A DNA stretch of 64,000 nt, from the NCBI GenBank assembly GCA_038747545.1, contig JBCDJT010000007.1, positions 1 to 64,000 of the forward strand. The letters run 5' to 3'. Source of the DNA: JBCCMF01 sp038747545 (lineage in GTDB: Bacteria; Bacteroidota; Rhodothermia; Rhodothermales; JBCCMF01). Every line of letters starts with the position of its first letter. The stretch's first letter is position 1. This document shows positions 1 to 9,259 of this stretch, piece after piece. The notes beneath the pieces are model-generated. The model was not told the origin of the DNA, did not search any database, and was given only the letters and a program-made list of their open reading frames with translations. The translations under genes and the position numbers were made by a program.

Positions 1-376
1 CCCAGGTGGAGTTCGGTTCGTAGGGTGGACTCGATGCTGGCCGTCACGGGCGGGCGGGTTGAAGCTGGTAGGTTCGCAACTCCAAAATCAGCCGCCTGCC
101 TGGCCAGTGTCAATCCACCTCAAATCTGTCCGCAGTATTGAAGCTAAGAATGTGTTGTAAATGGCTGAAGCGCCGATGGGTCGCCTGATGTTGTGGGATG
201 AACGTGACGTTGGGGTTCGGATGGTGACACGTCTATGCATGTAAGGTGCGACCTAGGGCCATGGATCGGGGAATCCAGGCACCTGGATGGGGCAATTCCC
301 CCTAACCATGCTACGACGACACGTCGATACGGAGTCTACGAAGGTCCCTTGTAGTGTTCATCCAAATGCAAGTAGT
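1..376. other. Upstream region without a recognisable gene; inverted repeat before the chemoreceptor
   Basis: No convincing reading frame was found on either strand. The stretch ends with an inverted repeat at 273-288 (arms ATCCAGG/CCTGGAT around a 2-base centre), itself nested in GGGGAAT (268-274) and ATTCCCC (295-301). It lies about 90 bases before the preferred chemoreceptor start, where an operator or leader hairpin would be expected. The dyad is seen; its role is inference. Confidence 0.4.
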
Positions 377-2668
377 ATGATAAAGCGCATCCGCAGTAGT
401 ATCACGGGCAAGCTCATCTCCCTATTGGTGTTCATGCTCGCGCTCGATGTAGTCCCAGTTGTTCTGGTCGTGTCGATGGTGCAAGAGCAGCGCACCGACA
501 GCGTGGTCATCAACGATACCGGCAAGCTGCGCATGCTGAGCCAGCGGATGGCGAAGTCGGCATTCATGGCGGTAGCCGGGCATCCCCAGGCCAAGCGAGA
601 ACTGACGGCGACCGCGGACGAGTTTGAGGCGCTGTTCCAAGGCATCCGCTTCGGCAACCCGGAGCGCAACATTGCCCCCGCGCCGGCTGCGCTCGAGGAT
701 CAGCTGAGCACGGTGAGCCAGGTCTGGGTGGCGTACCGTGAAGAGGTGCAAAATTTCGCACAAGCCGCAGACGGTAGCGCCATGCAGCAGGCCGCTTTGC
801 AGCACATCATCGATACTAACCTCATATTGCTCAAGGAAGCCAACACGGCTGTGCAGCAGTTCGAGCAGCGCGCGCAGGAGAAAGTGAGTAGCCTCATCGA
901 GCTGATGTTCATCATCCTGGTAGCCAACGTGGCCGTGTTTGGGTTTGTAGCCTACAGGGTAGTTCAGGCCATGCGGCCGCTCGGCACGCTCAACACGGCG
1001 GTGGCCTCGGTCGCTGAGGGCAACCTGGACACCCACGTTGAGATCGAAAGCCAAGACGAGATAGGCGAAGTGGCGGAGGCGTTCAACGTGATGGTCGACC
1101 GGATGAACCGCAAGATCATGGAGGCAGAGACCATGAGCCACTTGGTTGAGCTGGTGCGCGACACGGGCCTGGAAGAGGCCCTGACGACGGTCATCAAAGG
1201 CGTGCGCGAGATCACGCAGTCGCAAGATGCGTTCATCTGCACCTACACCATGGACGAAGAGACGGGATACTTCCGTATCGAGGGCGACCCGGAGCCCGGA
1301 AGTACTACACTGGAGTTCTTGCAGCACCGGGCATACCGCGAATGGCTGAAGAGGGATGAGATCACATACGTAGAGGACCTGGAGGCGCATCTGGAGGAGC
1401 AGGGCTTCTCTACCGAAGGTATTGGTAAGCAAAGCGTGATGGTGTCGCCGCTGCGTGCCAGCGGGCACACCGTGGGGGGCATTGTACTCTTTGAGGCCGA
1501 GGAGCACGACCGCGGGTACACCAAGCAGGACCTCAAGTTTGTGGAGAACGTGTCGCAGTTGCTCTCTGTGCTGGTCTTCCAGCACTACAAGCACCTGAAT
1601 GACAGCGAAACCCGGCAGTACTTGGAGCGCGAAACCACGCGGCTCGTGGGCGCAATCGAGCAAGTGGCGGTGGGGAATCTCACGGTTGACATTGGGTCCG
1701 GTGGGCACAGTGCCGAGCTGGCACGCCTCAAGGATGCGCTGCGGCAGATGCTCGGCAACCTGCGCGCCATCATTGCTCAAGTGCAGCAAGCAGCCTTCAC
1801 CACCGTCACCACCGTCACGCAGATGTCAGGTGCCGCCGAGGAGATGGCCGTCGGTGCGCAGGCACAAGCGACACAGGCCACCGAAGTGTTCAACGCCGTG
1901 GGTGCGATGGCCGAATCGGTGCAGGCCACCGAAGCCGCTGCGCTAGAGACGTCGGCGGCGGCCGAGCAGAGCGGTACGGCGGCGCAGTCGGGCAGGCAGG
2001 TGGTACAGCAGACCATCGAGCGCATCGAAGCCCTCGCTGGTGCCGTGACCTCGAGCGCGTCGACGGTGGAGCGCCTTGGCGACTCCAGCAAGCAGATCAG
2101 CGAGATTGTCTCGGTGATTGATGAGATTGCCGATCAGACGAACCTCCTCGCGCTGAATGCCGCGATTGAGGCCGCTCGGGCTGGGGAGCAGGGCCGGGGC
2201 TTTGCCGTCGTAGCCGACGAAGTGCGCAAGCTCGCTGAGCGAACGATGAAAGCCACCCGGCAAATCGCGGATACGATTGGTGCGATCCAGTCGGAGACGG
2301 AAGAAGCGGTTGCTGCGATGCGCGCGAGCCGTAGCGAAGTAGAGGCGGGCCTACAGCTCGTTGGCGAGGCCGGGCAGTCGCTCGAGGCCATCGAGACGCA
2401 GACAGGGCGCGTGCTCAGCCGTATCCAGCGTATCTCAGAAGCTACAAAGGAGCAGTCCAGCGTCAGCGCAGGCATCAGCGAGCGGGTGGAAGCCATCTCT
2501 GCCGCCAGCTTCGAGTCGGCGCAGCAGATTAGCGAGGTGGCGCGTGGGGCTGAAACGCTCAAGGGCATCGCCGACGGGCTGCGCGACTCGGTGGCGCAGT
2601 TCCAGCTGGCGCATGAGGGTGCGCACGAGCCATCAGAGGCGCAGGGGCGGTACAAGCGGGCGGCCTAG
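377..2668 (+). CDS. Methyl-accepting chemotaxis protein with PilJ-type sensor, HAMP and GAF domains
   Basis: Membrane chemoreceptor that relays a signal to CheA/CheW. The ATG at 377 (763 aa) is preferred because the basic stretch MIKRIRSSITGK then leads directly into the first membrane segment (about residues 11-31); an in-frame start at 287 would add 30 unusual residues. The outer domain carries the type IV pili transducer signature GKLRMLSQRMAKSAFM. A second membrane helix lies at about 173-195, HAMP at 195-245, a GAF-like region at about 255-410, and the signalling coiled coil at about 470-750. Its hairpin tip (from about residue 582) contains the conserved EIADQTNLLALNAAIEAARA. A GAF insertion between HAMP and the signalling domain suggests a second, cytoplasmic input. 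The 3' end overlaps the convergent PorZ-like gene by 4 bases. No che or pil genes are nearby. Confidence 0.93.
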   Translation: MIKRIRSSITGKLISLLVFMLALDVVPVVLVVSMVQEQRTDSVVINDTGKLRMLSQRMAKSAFMAVAGHPQAKRELTATADEFEALFQGIRFGNPERNIAPAPAALEDQLSTVSQVWVAYREEVQNFAQAADGSAMQQAALQHIIDTNLILLKEANTAVQQFEQRAQEKVSSLIELMFIILVANVAVFGFVAYRVVQAMRPLGTLNTAVASVAEGNLDTHVEIESQDEIGEVAEAFNVMVDRMNRKIMEAETMSHLVELVRDTGLEEALTTVIKGVREITQSQDAFICTYTMDEETGYFRIEGDPEPGSTTLEFLQHRAYREWLKRDEITYVEDLEAHLEEQGFSTEGIGKQSVMVSPLRASGHTVGGIVLFEAEEHDRGYTKQDLKFVENVSQLLSVLVFQHYKHLNDSETRQYLERETTRLVGAIEQVAVGNLTVDIGSGGHSAELARLKDALRQMLGNLRAIIAQVQQAAFTTVTTVTQMSGAAEEMAVGAQAQATQATEVFNAVGAMAESVQATEAAALETSAAAEQSGTAAQSGRQVVQQTIERIEALAGAVTSSASTVERLGDSSKQISEIVSVIDEIADQTNLLALNAAIEAARAGEQGRGFAVVADEVRKLAERTMKATRQIADTIGAIQSETEEAVAAMRASRSEVEAGLQLVGEAGQSLEAIETQTGRVLSRIQRISEATKEQSSVSAGISERVEAISAASFESAQQISEVARGAETLKGIADGLRDSVAQFQLAHEGAHEPSEAQGRYKRAA

Positions 2669-5004
2669 CGGATCACAGCGATCTTCCCGTAGGCCGTGCC
2701 TTCCCCCGCGTTGCTCACGGCGACCACCAAGTACATGCCCGAGGGCACGAGCGCGTTGCTGCGGTCGCGGCCATCCCAGCGGATCCGCCCGCCCCGGGCA
2801 GGGACTTGCGCCACCACATCGCCTGTGATAGTGAGGATGCGGACGTCCGTGTCATCTACCAAGCCTTCGATGAAGATCGTGGGGGCGTCTACCTCGGACA
2901 GGCGCACCGGGTTGGGGTAGACGAACAAGTCTTGCACTTCCGCGGCGGGTTGTACGGCATCGCCCTGGTAGCTGATCAGCCCGCGGTCGGTGGAGAAGAA
3001 CACCCGCCCGCTTACGGGGCTGACGGCTACGTCCAAGACGGTATTGGAGAGCAGCGGCGAATTGGACGCTGTGAACTGCGCATCGATCACGTAGCCGCCT
3101 TCCACACTCTGCACTAAGAACGCCCCTTCGTCGGTCGCGGCCCAGATGCGGTTGGCGGGGTCAATGGCGATGTCGTTGACCTGCAGGCCACGCAGCAGGT
3201 ACGGATCTTCGCCCTGCTGGCGGTTGGCCCGCGCTGGCCAGATGGGGAGCGCCGAAGGGTCGCGCGCGACGATGCCGTTGTTCAGCATGAACGCGATGCC
3301 GTTATCTGTAGCCATCCAGATGAGGCCGTCGTTGTCTTCCACGATGGCATTGACACCGATGCTTGGCAGGCCACTGCCCGCACCGCCTTCGGTGCCAAAG
3401 AAACGGAAGCTGTCGTCGCTTTGGTCAGTGGGGGTGGTGCCCGTGTCTATCACCAGCAAGCCCTTGGTCAAGCGCAGGTTGTTCTCGTTGCGGACGATGA
3501 TCCACTTTTGATCGAAGGCATCGATGTAAATGTCCCCATAGGCGGAGGCCGTAGTCCCGAGGCCATCGCCTACGTAGGGAAAGAGGGCGGTCCACGTATC
3601 GTCCGGTTGGTAGACGTGGAGCGGCCTGCGGCTCGCGCGCGTCGTCACCCAGACCACGCCATCGCGATCTTGGGCCGCGCCACCGCCGATGATGAAGTCG
3701 CTGGTGCCGGTGGCGTTGACCAAGGAGGAGTTTCCGGCATCGAAGGGCGTCAGCGTGCCGTCGGGGGCGAGGCGCAGGATGCCGTCGCCTTCTGAGGCTG
3801 CCCAGATGGTGCCATCGGGCGCGGCGAAGATCTTAGTGTAGTTGTTGTCGTCGCCCAAGCTGGGGGTGGTGATTCGGTTGATGCTCGTCCACTCATCGCC
3901 CGGCGTCCTGCGGTAGATGCCGCCATCGCGTACGGCCGCGCTTGTCCACAGATTGCCCTCAGCGTCCATCGCAAGATCGGAGAAGTCACGATGGTAGGGG
4001 CCGCTCGGTGTAAACGTGCCCTCGATGGTGAGGGCGGTTTGCGTCGGGGGCTGGATGCGCACTAGGCCTTGGTTCAGGTCGGCCAGCCATACGCTGCCAT
4101 CGGGGCCTGTCGTAACATCTTGCGGGTCCTGAAACGTGTCCTCGGTGTGCCCTGTGCCACGCCCATCGGTGTCCACCGAGAGAAAGCGAAACCGCTCTGT
4201 AGCGTAGAGCGCATCTGGCGTTGTGTGGAAGGCGCGCACGCCCCGCCCCGTCAGGTTGAGGCGCGTGTAGCCACGGGCATCGCGCCGCCGGAGGTCCTGG
4301 CTGGTGCCCGCATAGACGGCGCCGTTGAAGAATGCCAAGGCGAAGACGCTCATGGGTTCGTCCGCCACACCCTCAGTGGTCCAGACGCTGGGGTCCTGGA
4401 GGTTGACGCCGTTGAGTGGGGCATAGGCAATGCCTGCGGCCGTAGCCACCCACAGGCCTGCGCGGCCATCGGGCAGCGGAGCGACCAACGCATCGAAGGC
4501 TGCGGTGCCACGGTCAAAGTCGGCGAACCGGGTGTAGGCATCGCGCACCTCGCCGCGTATGGCATCGAAGACCACAACGCCGAAGCCTGTGGCGATGAGT
4601 AGGGAGTCGCCCTGCAGCACGATTCGGTTGATGCTTCGCTGCGCGAATTGCTCAGCCCGGGCGATGTCGAGGAAGCTGGTGACCGCGTCGGTTTGTGCGT
4701 CGATGCGGTTGAGCACGCCGTTGCGGAAGCCGACCCACGCAGCGTCACGAACGGCGTCGTACGCCACGGTGCTGGTGTCGGGCGCGCTGAGCCCGTCGGC
4801 GGGGCTGAAGCGCCGCACTTCGCCGCTGCTGGGCGCGTAGCGGTACACACCACCCGTGGTAGCCACCCACAGGTCGGTAGCGCTGCTGGCGATGCCTGTA
4901 GCTTGGCGTAGCGAGGGGTGGGCCTGCCATGCGCCGGACTGTGCCGCAGCGGCGACAGGGAGCATGAGAAGGACGAGGAGGAACGCGGGGACGCAGCGAG
5001 CCAT
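2665..5004 (-). CDS. PorZ-like beta-propeller protein with type IX secretion C-terminal domain
   Basis: 779 aa. A signal peptide (LLVLLMLPVAAAAQ) is followed by two-component-regulator-type beta-propeller repeats with recurring LWVAT, VWLAD and IWAAT blade motifs over about residues 25-690. The last ~85 residues form a T9SS sorting domain: VYPNPVRLSE, then RIRWDGRDRSNALVPSGMYL and KIAVIR at the end. This architecture is that of PorZ, a surface subunit of the T9SS attachment complex that helps to process cargo and attach it to anionic LPS. The assignment rests on architecture; a generic T9SS cargo with a propeller is the alternative. No other por/gld genes are in the window. Translation begins at an ATG directly followed by a hydrophobic signal. 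Confidence 0.75.
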   Translation of the reverse strand: MARCVPAFLLVLLMLPVAAAAQSGAWQAHPSLRQATGIASSATDLWVATTGGVYRYAPSSGEVRRFSPADGLSAPDTSTVAYDAVRDAAWVGFRNGVLNRIDAQTDAVTSFLDIARAEQFAQRSINRIVLQGDSLLIATGFGVVVFDAIRGEVRDAYTRFADFDRGTAAFDALVAPLPDGRAGLWVATAAGIAYAPLNGVNLQDPSVWTTEGVADEPMSVFALAFFNGAVYAGTSQDLRRRDARGYTRLNLTGRGVRAFHTTPDALYATERFRFLSVDTDGRGTGHTEDTFQDPQDVTTGPDGSVWLADLNQGLVRIQPPTQTALTIEGTFTPSGPYHRDFSDLAMDAEGNLWTSAAVRDGGIYRRTPGDEWTSINRITTPSLGDDNNYTKIFAAPDGTIWAASEGDGILRLAPDGTLTPFDAGNSSLVNATGTSDFIIGGGAAQDRDGVVWVTTRASRRPLHVYQPDDTWTALFPYVGDGLGTTASAYGDIYIDAFDQKWIIVRNENNLRLTKGLLVIDTGTTPTDQSDDSFRFFGTEGGAGSGLPSIGVNAIVEDNDGLIWMATDNGIAFMLNNGIVARDPSALPIWPARANRQQGEDPYLLRGLQVNDIAIDPANRIWAATDEGAFLVQSVEGGYVIDAQFTASNSPLLSNTVLDVAVSPVSGRVFFSTDRGLISYQGDAVQPAAEVQDLFVYPNPVRLSEVDAPTIFIEGLVDDTDVRILTITGDVVAQVPARGGRIRWDGRDRSNALVPSGMYLVVAVSNAGEGTAYGKIAVIR

Positions 5005-5095
5005 GAGCCTACACCTACGAGTCAGGGATGCGAAACCAGGAGGAGTAGCGACGGTCAGGCGAAGGCAGCGAGTTGGTTAGAGTAACAGCCGGATG

Positions 5096-5560
5096 TCAGA
5101 GCTGGCGGAGGAGGTTGACCATTTCGATGGCGCCCGCAGCGGCCTCGCCGCCTTTGTTGCCCGCCTTGGTCCCCGCGCGCTCGATGGCTTGTTCAATCGT
5201 GTCTGTAGTGATTACGCCGAAGATGGCGGGCACGCCCGTCTCCATGCTCACCTGGCCCACGCCTTTGCCGACTTCGCCAGCTACCAGGTCGTAGTGCGAT
5301 GTGGCGCCACGGATGACCGCGCCAAGGCAGATCACGGCATCGTACGCGCCCGACTCGGCGAGCTTCTTGGTCACGAGCGGAATCTCATACGAACCTGGGC
5401 ACCAAGCTACCGTCACCCGGTCCATGTCGGCGCCGTGGCGGCGGAGCACATCCAGGGCGCCGTCGAGTAGTTTCTCGGTGATGAACGCGTTGAAGCGGCT
5501 GACCACAATGGCGAAGCTGGCGTCAGTAGCCACCATGTGGCCTTCAATCATGTCCGGCAT
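5096..5560 (-). CDS. ribH: 6,7-dimethyl-8-ribityllumazine synthase
   Basis: 154 aa, the usual length. Catalyses the penultimate step of riboflavin synthesis, condensing 5-amino-6-ribitylamino-uracil with 3,4-dihydroxy-2-butanone 4-phosphate; the enzyme assembles into pentamers or 60-mers. Family motifs are plain: SRFNAFITEKLLDGA at the N terminus, CPGSYEIP (54-61), LGAVIRGATSHYD with the catalytic His at residue 89, FGVITTDTIEQA, and the C-terminal AGNKGGEAA phosphate-binding loop. It is not clustered with other rib genes; it lies between the PorZ-like gene and a PHP-family gene on the same strand. Confidence 0.97.
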   Translation of the reverse strand: MPDMIEGHMVATDASFAIVVSRFNAFITEKLLDGALDVLRRHGADMDRVTVAWCPGSYEIPLVTKKLAESGAYDAVICLGAVIRGATSHYDLVAGEVGKGVGQVSMETGVPAIFGVITTDTIEQAIERAGTKAGNKGGEAAAGAIEMVNLLRQL

Positions 5561-5614
5561 ACGGTACGGTAAACGGTCGGTGCATGGGTACTACCCGGAG
5601 GCGGCCTCCCATAC

Positions 5615-6442
5615 CTATGGCGTCGGCAGATGTTGCAGCAGGCGCTCGGCCCACGTCACGGGGATGGCGTAGCGCCCGAGGTTGGCCTCGTCGCCCGGGC
5701 GGCCGTGGAAATCGGAGCCGCCAGAGGGCATGAGGCCGTAGTCGCTGGCCGTGCGGCGGTAGAAGTCTTGCAGGTTGGCGTCGTGAGACGGGTGGATGAC
5801 TTCGATGCCGTCTAGGCCGCCGTGGAAGAGGGTGTGGATGGTTTGGTCGCTCATCCAGTGGCCCGGATGCGCAAGTACCGTCACCCCACCCGCCGCATGG
5901 ACGACCTCGATCGCCCGGCGCGCGTCGAGCGTCGGCTTGCGGACGTACGCTGGGCCGCGATTGTTCAGGTACTGGTCAAAGGCGTGGCGCACGGATGTCG
6001 AGTAGCCTGCCGTGACGAGCGCCTGCGCCAGGTGCGGGCGGGCGATGATGACGCCCACGGCCTCAGCCCGCACCTCGTCCATCGACAGCGTCACACCCAG
6101 TTCGTTGAGCTTTGCCACCATGGCCTCCGCCCGCTTAATGCGGCGGCGCTCGAACGCATCGAGCATGGCCCGCATCGTAGCATCCGACGGGTCGAAACCG
6201 TAGGCCAGCATGTGAACCTCCACCTCGCCGACGCCCACGCTGAGTTCGGTGCCGGGGATAAACTCGATGCCTGCCGCCTCGCACGCCGCTGCCGCCTCGG
6301 CCACACCCGCAATGGTGTCGTGGTCAGTGAGCGCCATCATGCTCAGCCCCGCCTCGCGTACCTGCGCCACGAGCTGGGTCGGCGAGAGCAACCCGTCGGA
6401 GGCGGTGGAGTGCAGGTGAAGGTCGGCGCGTGGGGTGGGCAT
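5615..6442 (-). CDS. PHP-domain phosphoesterase (RNase AM/TrpH family)
   Basis: 275 aa. The N-terminal ADLHLHSTASDGLLSP carries the HxH metal motif of the polymerase/histidinol phosphatase fold. ALTDHDTIAG, the PGTELS block, ARPHLA, VLAHPGH and GSDFHGRP supply the remaining metal ligands expected for a trinuclear centre. This pattern matches the YciV/TrpH group, whose studied members are 3',5'-nucleotide bisphosphate phosphatases and 5'-3' exonucleases acting on RNA 5' ends. Function is inferred from the family. It lies 54 bases upstream of ribH on the same strand, so the two may be cotranscribed. Confidence 0.88.
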   Translation of the reverse strand: MPTPRADLHLHSTASDGLLSPTQLVAQVREAGLSMMALTDHDTIAGVAEAAAACEAAGIEFIPGTELSVGVGEVEVHMLAYGFDPSDATMRAMLDAFERRRIKRAEAMVAKLNELGVTLSMDEVRAEAVGVIIARPHLAQALVTAGYSTSVRHAFDQYLNNRGPAYVRKPTLDARRAIEVVHAAGGVTVLAHPGHWMSDQTIHTLFHGGLDGIEVIHPSHDANLQDFYRRTASDYGLMPSGGSDFHGRPGDEANLGRYAIPVTWAERLLQHLPTP

Positions 6443-6475
6443 AAGGCGTCAGGCTGGGCATGGGGCAACAAACCC

Positions 6476-7381
6476 TCAAACCCCAAGCGTCTCCCAGAGA
6501 TCAGCTAGGAACGCCGCTTCATCGATTTTTGTGTAGACCGTGAGTTCGCGCTGGGTGTTCTCCGGCGGCGTCATCACGCGCTGCGTCTCAGCTTTGTCGG
6601 GGTGGATCATCGCTTGGATGAGTGCGAGGTCCCACAGGATGCGCTCGGCAGAGGAGGGGTCGTGCGAGAGCCACTTGGCGGCGAGGTAGTCGTTGATGGG
6701 CGAGGTGCCCGTAAGCCGCTCGATGGATTCATCGAGTCGCACCTTGAAGTCGAACAGGGTGTTGATGGGCATCAGGTGGATCTCAACGCCCTCCGTGTTG
6801 AACAGGTAGTTGATGGCGTTGAGGTCGTTGCGCAGGTTGAATTCGTCCTTGTCCCACACGTTGCGGTCGGGGAAGTAGCGTCCGCCCAGGTGGTGGCAGC
6901 GGATCTTGCCGATGATCTCCGGCGCCATCTTGATCGCCGACGCCACGTTCGTCGCCGCACCCAGCGTGACGATGTCGAGCCGTTCACCGTCGGGCATCGC
7001 CTTGGCCATGCGGATCATCAGGCGCGCGGCGGGCGAGTTACGGGGCTCCTCGCCACCCCACGGCTTGCCCATGATCATCTCGGCACCACGCGGCATCGGG
7101 ATGTCATCGCGCCCCATGATGCGCAAGATGTCTTCGTTCAGCTCTTGGCTCAGCTCCACGGTGTTGGGCGGCGACAGCCGGTGGTTCCATTGCGCTGAGG
7201 ACACGGCGACCACATCGAACATCGGCGCCCGCAGCGCTCGGACGATGGCGAAGAGGTCGTCGATTTCGTTAGCCGTGTCGGCATCGATGAACATCGGTTG
7301 GGTGGTACGGCCCCAACGGATCGGCATGAAGGGGGCGAGGCCCAGGACGCTGGCGGTGTGGAGGAAGGTGCGACGGCGCAT
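6476..7381 (-). CDS. Nucleoside hydrolase-like protein with twin-arginine-type leader
   Basis: Inosine-uridine-preferring nucleoside hydrolase family; members cleave the N-glycosidic bond of ribonucleosides. The start at 7381 (301 aa) is chosen because MRRRTFLHTASVLGLAPF is a good Tat-like export leader; an earlier in-frame start adds 28 unlikely residues. The calcium-binding N-terminal motif is present as DADTANEIDD rather than the classic DTDPGxDD. A GAATNVASAIKMAPEI block and a conserved Asn-Asp-rich segment (NLRNDLNAINYL) follow. Export would place the activity in the periplasm, fitting salvage of external nucleosides. It is divergent from the EamA-like transporter with only about 90 bases between starts. 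Confidence 0.83.
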   Translation of the reverse strand: MRRRTFLHTASVLGLAPFMPIRWGRTTQPMFIDADTANEIDDLFAIVRALRAPMFDVVAVSSAQWNHRLSPPNTVELSQELNEDILRIMGRDDIPMPRGAEMIMGKPWGGEEPRNSPAARLMIRMAKAMPDGERLDIVTLGAATNVASAIKMAPEIIGKIRCHHLGGRYFPDRNVWDKDEFNLRNDLNAINYLFNTEGVEIHLMPINTLFDFKVRLDESIERLTGTSPINDYLAAKWLSHDPSSAERILWDLALIQAMIHPDKAETQRVMTPPENTQRELTVYTKIDEAAFLADLWETLGV

Positions 7382-7470
7382 GGCTGATGGCGGACAACTG
7401 GAGGTGACGAGATTAACATAAGGTACACACAGCAAGGCCGCTCTGCGCCGTCGATGATGCAACAACGCCG

Positions 7471-8385
7471 ATGGCCCACGCGTGGATGCGCGCCATCATC
7501 CCGGTTGCCATGCTTTACCTCGTCCTCGCCATTGCCAGCAGTCTTGCCATCGGCATGATCTTTAAGCACGCAGGCCTGCGTGGCATGGACGCCGTGGCGC
7601 TGCTCGCCGTCAACTATGGCGTGGCGCTCGTGCCGGGCATCATCGCCGCCTCACAGCAGCCCGTCGATGCGGCTGCGCTCACCCCTGGCTTCTGGGCGCT
7701 GGCCGTGGCGACGGGTGTGCTCTTCATCTTCGGCTTCTGGATTTATGCCAAGGCTACCGAGCGCGCCGGCCTCTCGCTCGCCATCGGCGTCATGCGGATC
7801 TCGGTCGTAATTCCATTCGTGGCGTCGTGGCTGATCTGGAACGAGACGCCGTCAATGGCGCAGCTGCTCGGGATGGGCCTCGCTGGCCTCGCCTTTTTCT
7901 TGATCGCACACAAGCAAGCCAACAACGCCTCGTCGCCGACCGAGCACGCGGGGGCGCCGTGGATGCAGGTGGCGCTGCTGGTCGTGCTGTTCATCAGCGG
8001 CGGGCTGGTAGACGTAGCGCTCAAGACATTCGACGAGGTCTACGTGTCCATCGTTGGGCGTCCCATCTTCTTGCTCGTGCTGTTCGGCGTGTCGTTTCTC
8101 CTCGGCATGATCTACGTGGTGCGGCGCGGGCTGCAAGGGCAGTGGCCCACGCGCGCCGAGATCGCTTGGGGCATCCTGCTGGGGCTTATCAACTACGCCT
8201 CCGTCGAGTTCTTGCTGCTGGCCGTAGAAGTGCTCTCGGGACCGTTTGTCTTTCCCGCCAACAGCATCGCGCTGGTCATTGGCGGGGCGCTTCTCGGCGT
8301 GTGGATCTGGGGCGAACACCTCTCGGCGCGCAACAAGGTCGGGCTGGGGCTGGCCGCTGTAGCCTTGCTGCTGCTGAATCTGTAG
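7471..8385 (+). CDS. EamA/DMT-superfamily membrane transporter
   Basis: 304 aa, almost entirely hydrophobic with about ten predicted membrane helices in two halves, as in drug/metabolite transporters. The middle linker (about 145-165, KQANNASSPTEHAGAP) divides the repeats, and the protein ends with a helix ARNKVGLGLAAVALLLLNL typical of this superfamily. The substrate cannot be read from sequence. The divergent neighbour is a probably exported nucleoside hydrolase, so a nucleoside- or sugar-related substrate is a weak possibility. Confidence 0.8.
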   Translation: MAHAWMRAIIPVAMLYLVLAIASSLAIGMIFKHAGLRGMDAVALLAVNYGVALVPGIIAASQQPVDAAALTPGFWALAVATGVLFIFGFWIYAKATERAGLSLAIGVMRISVVIPFVASWLIWNETPSMAQLLGMGLAGLAFFLIAHKQANNASSPTEHAGAPWMQVALLVVLFISGGLVDVALKTFDEVYVSIVGRPIFLLVLFGVSFLLGMIYVVRRGLQGQWPTRAEIAWGILLGLINYASVEFLLLAVEVLSGPFVFPANSIALVIGGALLGVWIWGEHLSARNKVGLGLAAVALLLLNL

Positions 8386-8449
8386 CCTACGTCAACATCG
8401 GCGTGTGGCAGGCGTAATACCCTGCAGATACGATAGTGGGACGCCGCGC

Positions 8450-9122
8450 ATGTTTCGTTCGTACAAGCTGCTCTTTCGCCTTGTGGTCCTGCTGCTGCTC
8501 GTGGGCGGCGGCGTAGCACTCGGCATCTGGCTGACGCATCCGGGGTGGACCGAAGAAGAGGTACAGACGTCAATTCTGACCACACTGGAGCGCGAGACGC
8601 CCGAGTCGTTCCTGATCACCGGCTCGGTCACCATCAACGCGGAGGCCGAGGTCAGCAACACCCGTTGGTTCTTCCCGATAGTGGTGCCGCCCGTCAGTTT
8701 GGGGTACCACCACGTCCACCGTGCGGCTGCTGGGACGGGTATCGTACGGGTTCGACGTGCGCACGCTTACGGCCGAGCACATTCGTGTAGCGGATGACGG
8801 TGTCGTTGAAGTGGCACTGCCCGAACTGACGATCTACTCGGTAGAGCCCAACCTGGAAGCTGTGGAGGTGCGCACCGAGGTAGGGTGGGCCAGGACGCGT
8901 GCTCAAAGCGGTGAGATAGCCCAGCAGGCGGCGTTTGCCGAAGTACAACGCGCCCTCCGCACGCAGGCTGAAGCGCATCTCGCCGAAAACACCCAGCCGC
9001 TCGTCAACACCACTGCGGCGCTCAAGGCCATGTTGGTACCCGTCTTGGAAAGCTTGGGCATGGAAGCACCTGAGATGCGGGTGCAGGTACCTAGCGTAGG
9101 GCTAGTAATTCCAGAAGGATAG
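8450..9122 (+). pseudogene. DUF4230-like membrane-anchored protein, interrupted by a +1 frameshift
   Basis: Two overlapping frames together read as one protein. The first part begins at the ATG at 8450 (MFRSYKLLFRLVVLLLLVGG, a membrane anchor) and stays sensible up to FFPIVVPPVSLG. The second part continues in the next frame from about 8703 (GTTTSTVRLLGRVSYGFDV) to the stop at 9122. Removing one G from the GGGG run at 8701-8704 joins them seamlessly. The C-terminal half, with a beta-rich VEVALPELTIYSVEP block followed by alternating charged helices, resembles DUF4230. The cause may be a sequencing or assembly error, a recent mutation, or ribosomal slippage on TTTGGGGT. The first frame unshifted would run on to 8797. 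Confidence 0.65.
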
Positions 9123-9259
9123 GCGCTGCGAAACGAGGCTCCGCCGGAATGCAAGGTTCAAGCAAACTTTCAGAAAAAAGTGAAACTACGTATTGGCGGA
9201 CTCGTTTAAAATGTAACTGGGTTGTATCATAAGCTGCGTAAACAACCGCAGCCCCTCGC

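Noticed and set aside
422..1789. Long minus-strand frame inside the chemoreceptor gene
   Set aside because: Shadow of the real gene in GC-rich DNA; composition is His/Leu/Arg-biased with no domain. The same applies to frames such as 29177-30352 (-), 37789-39135 (+) and 56876-58255 (-).
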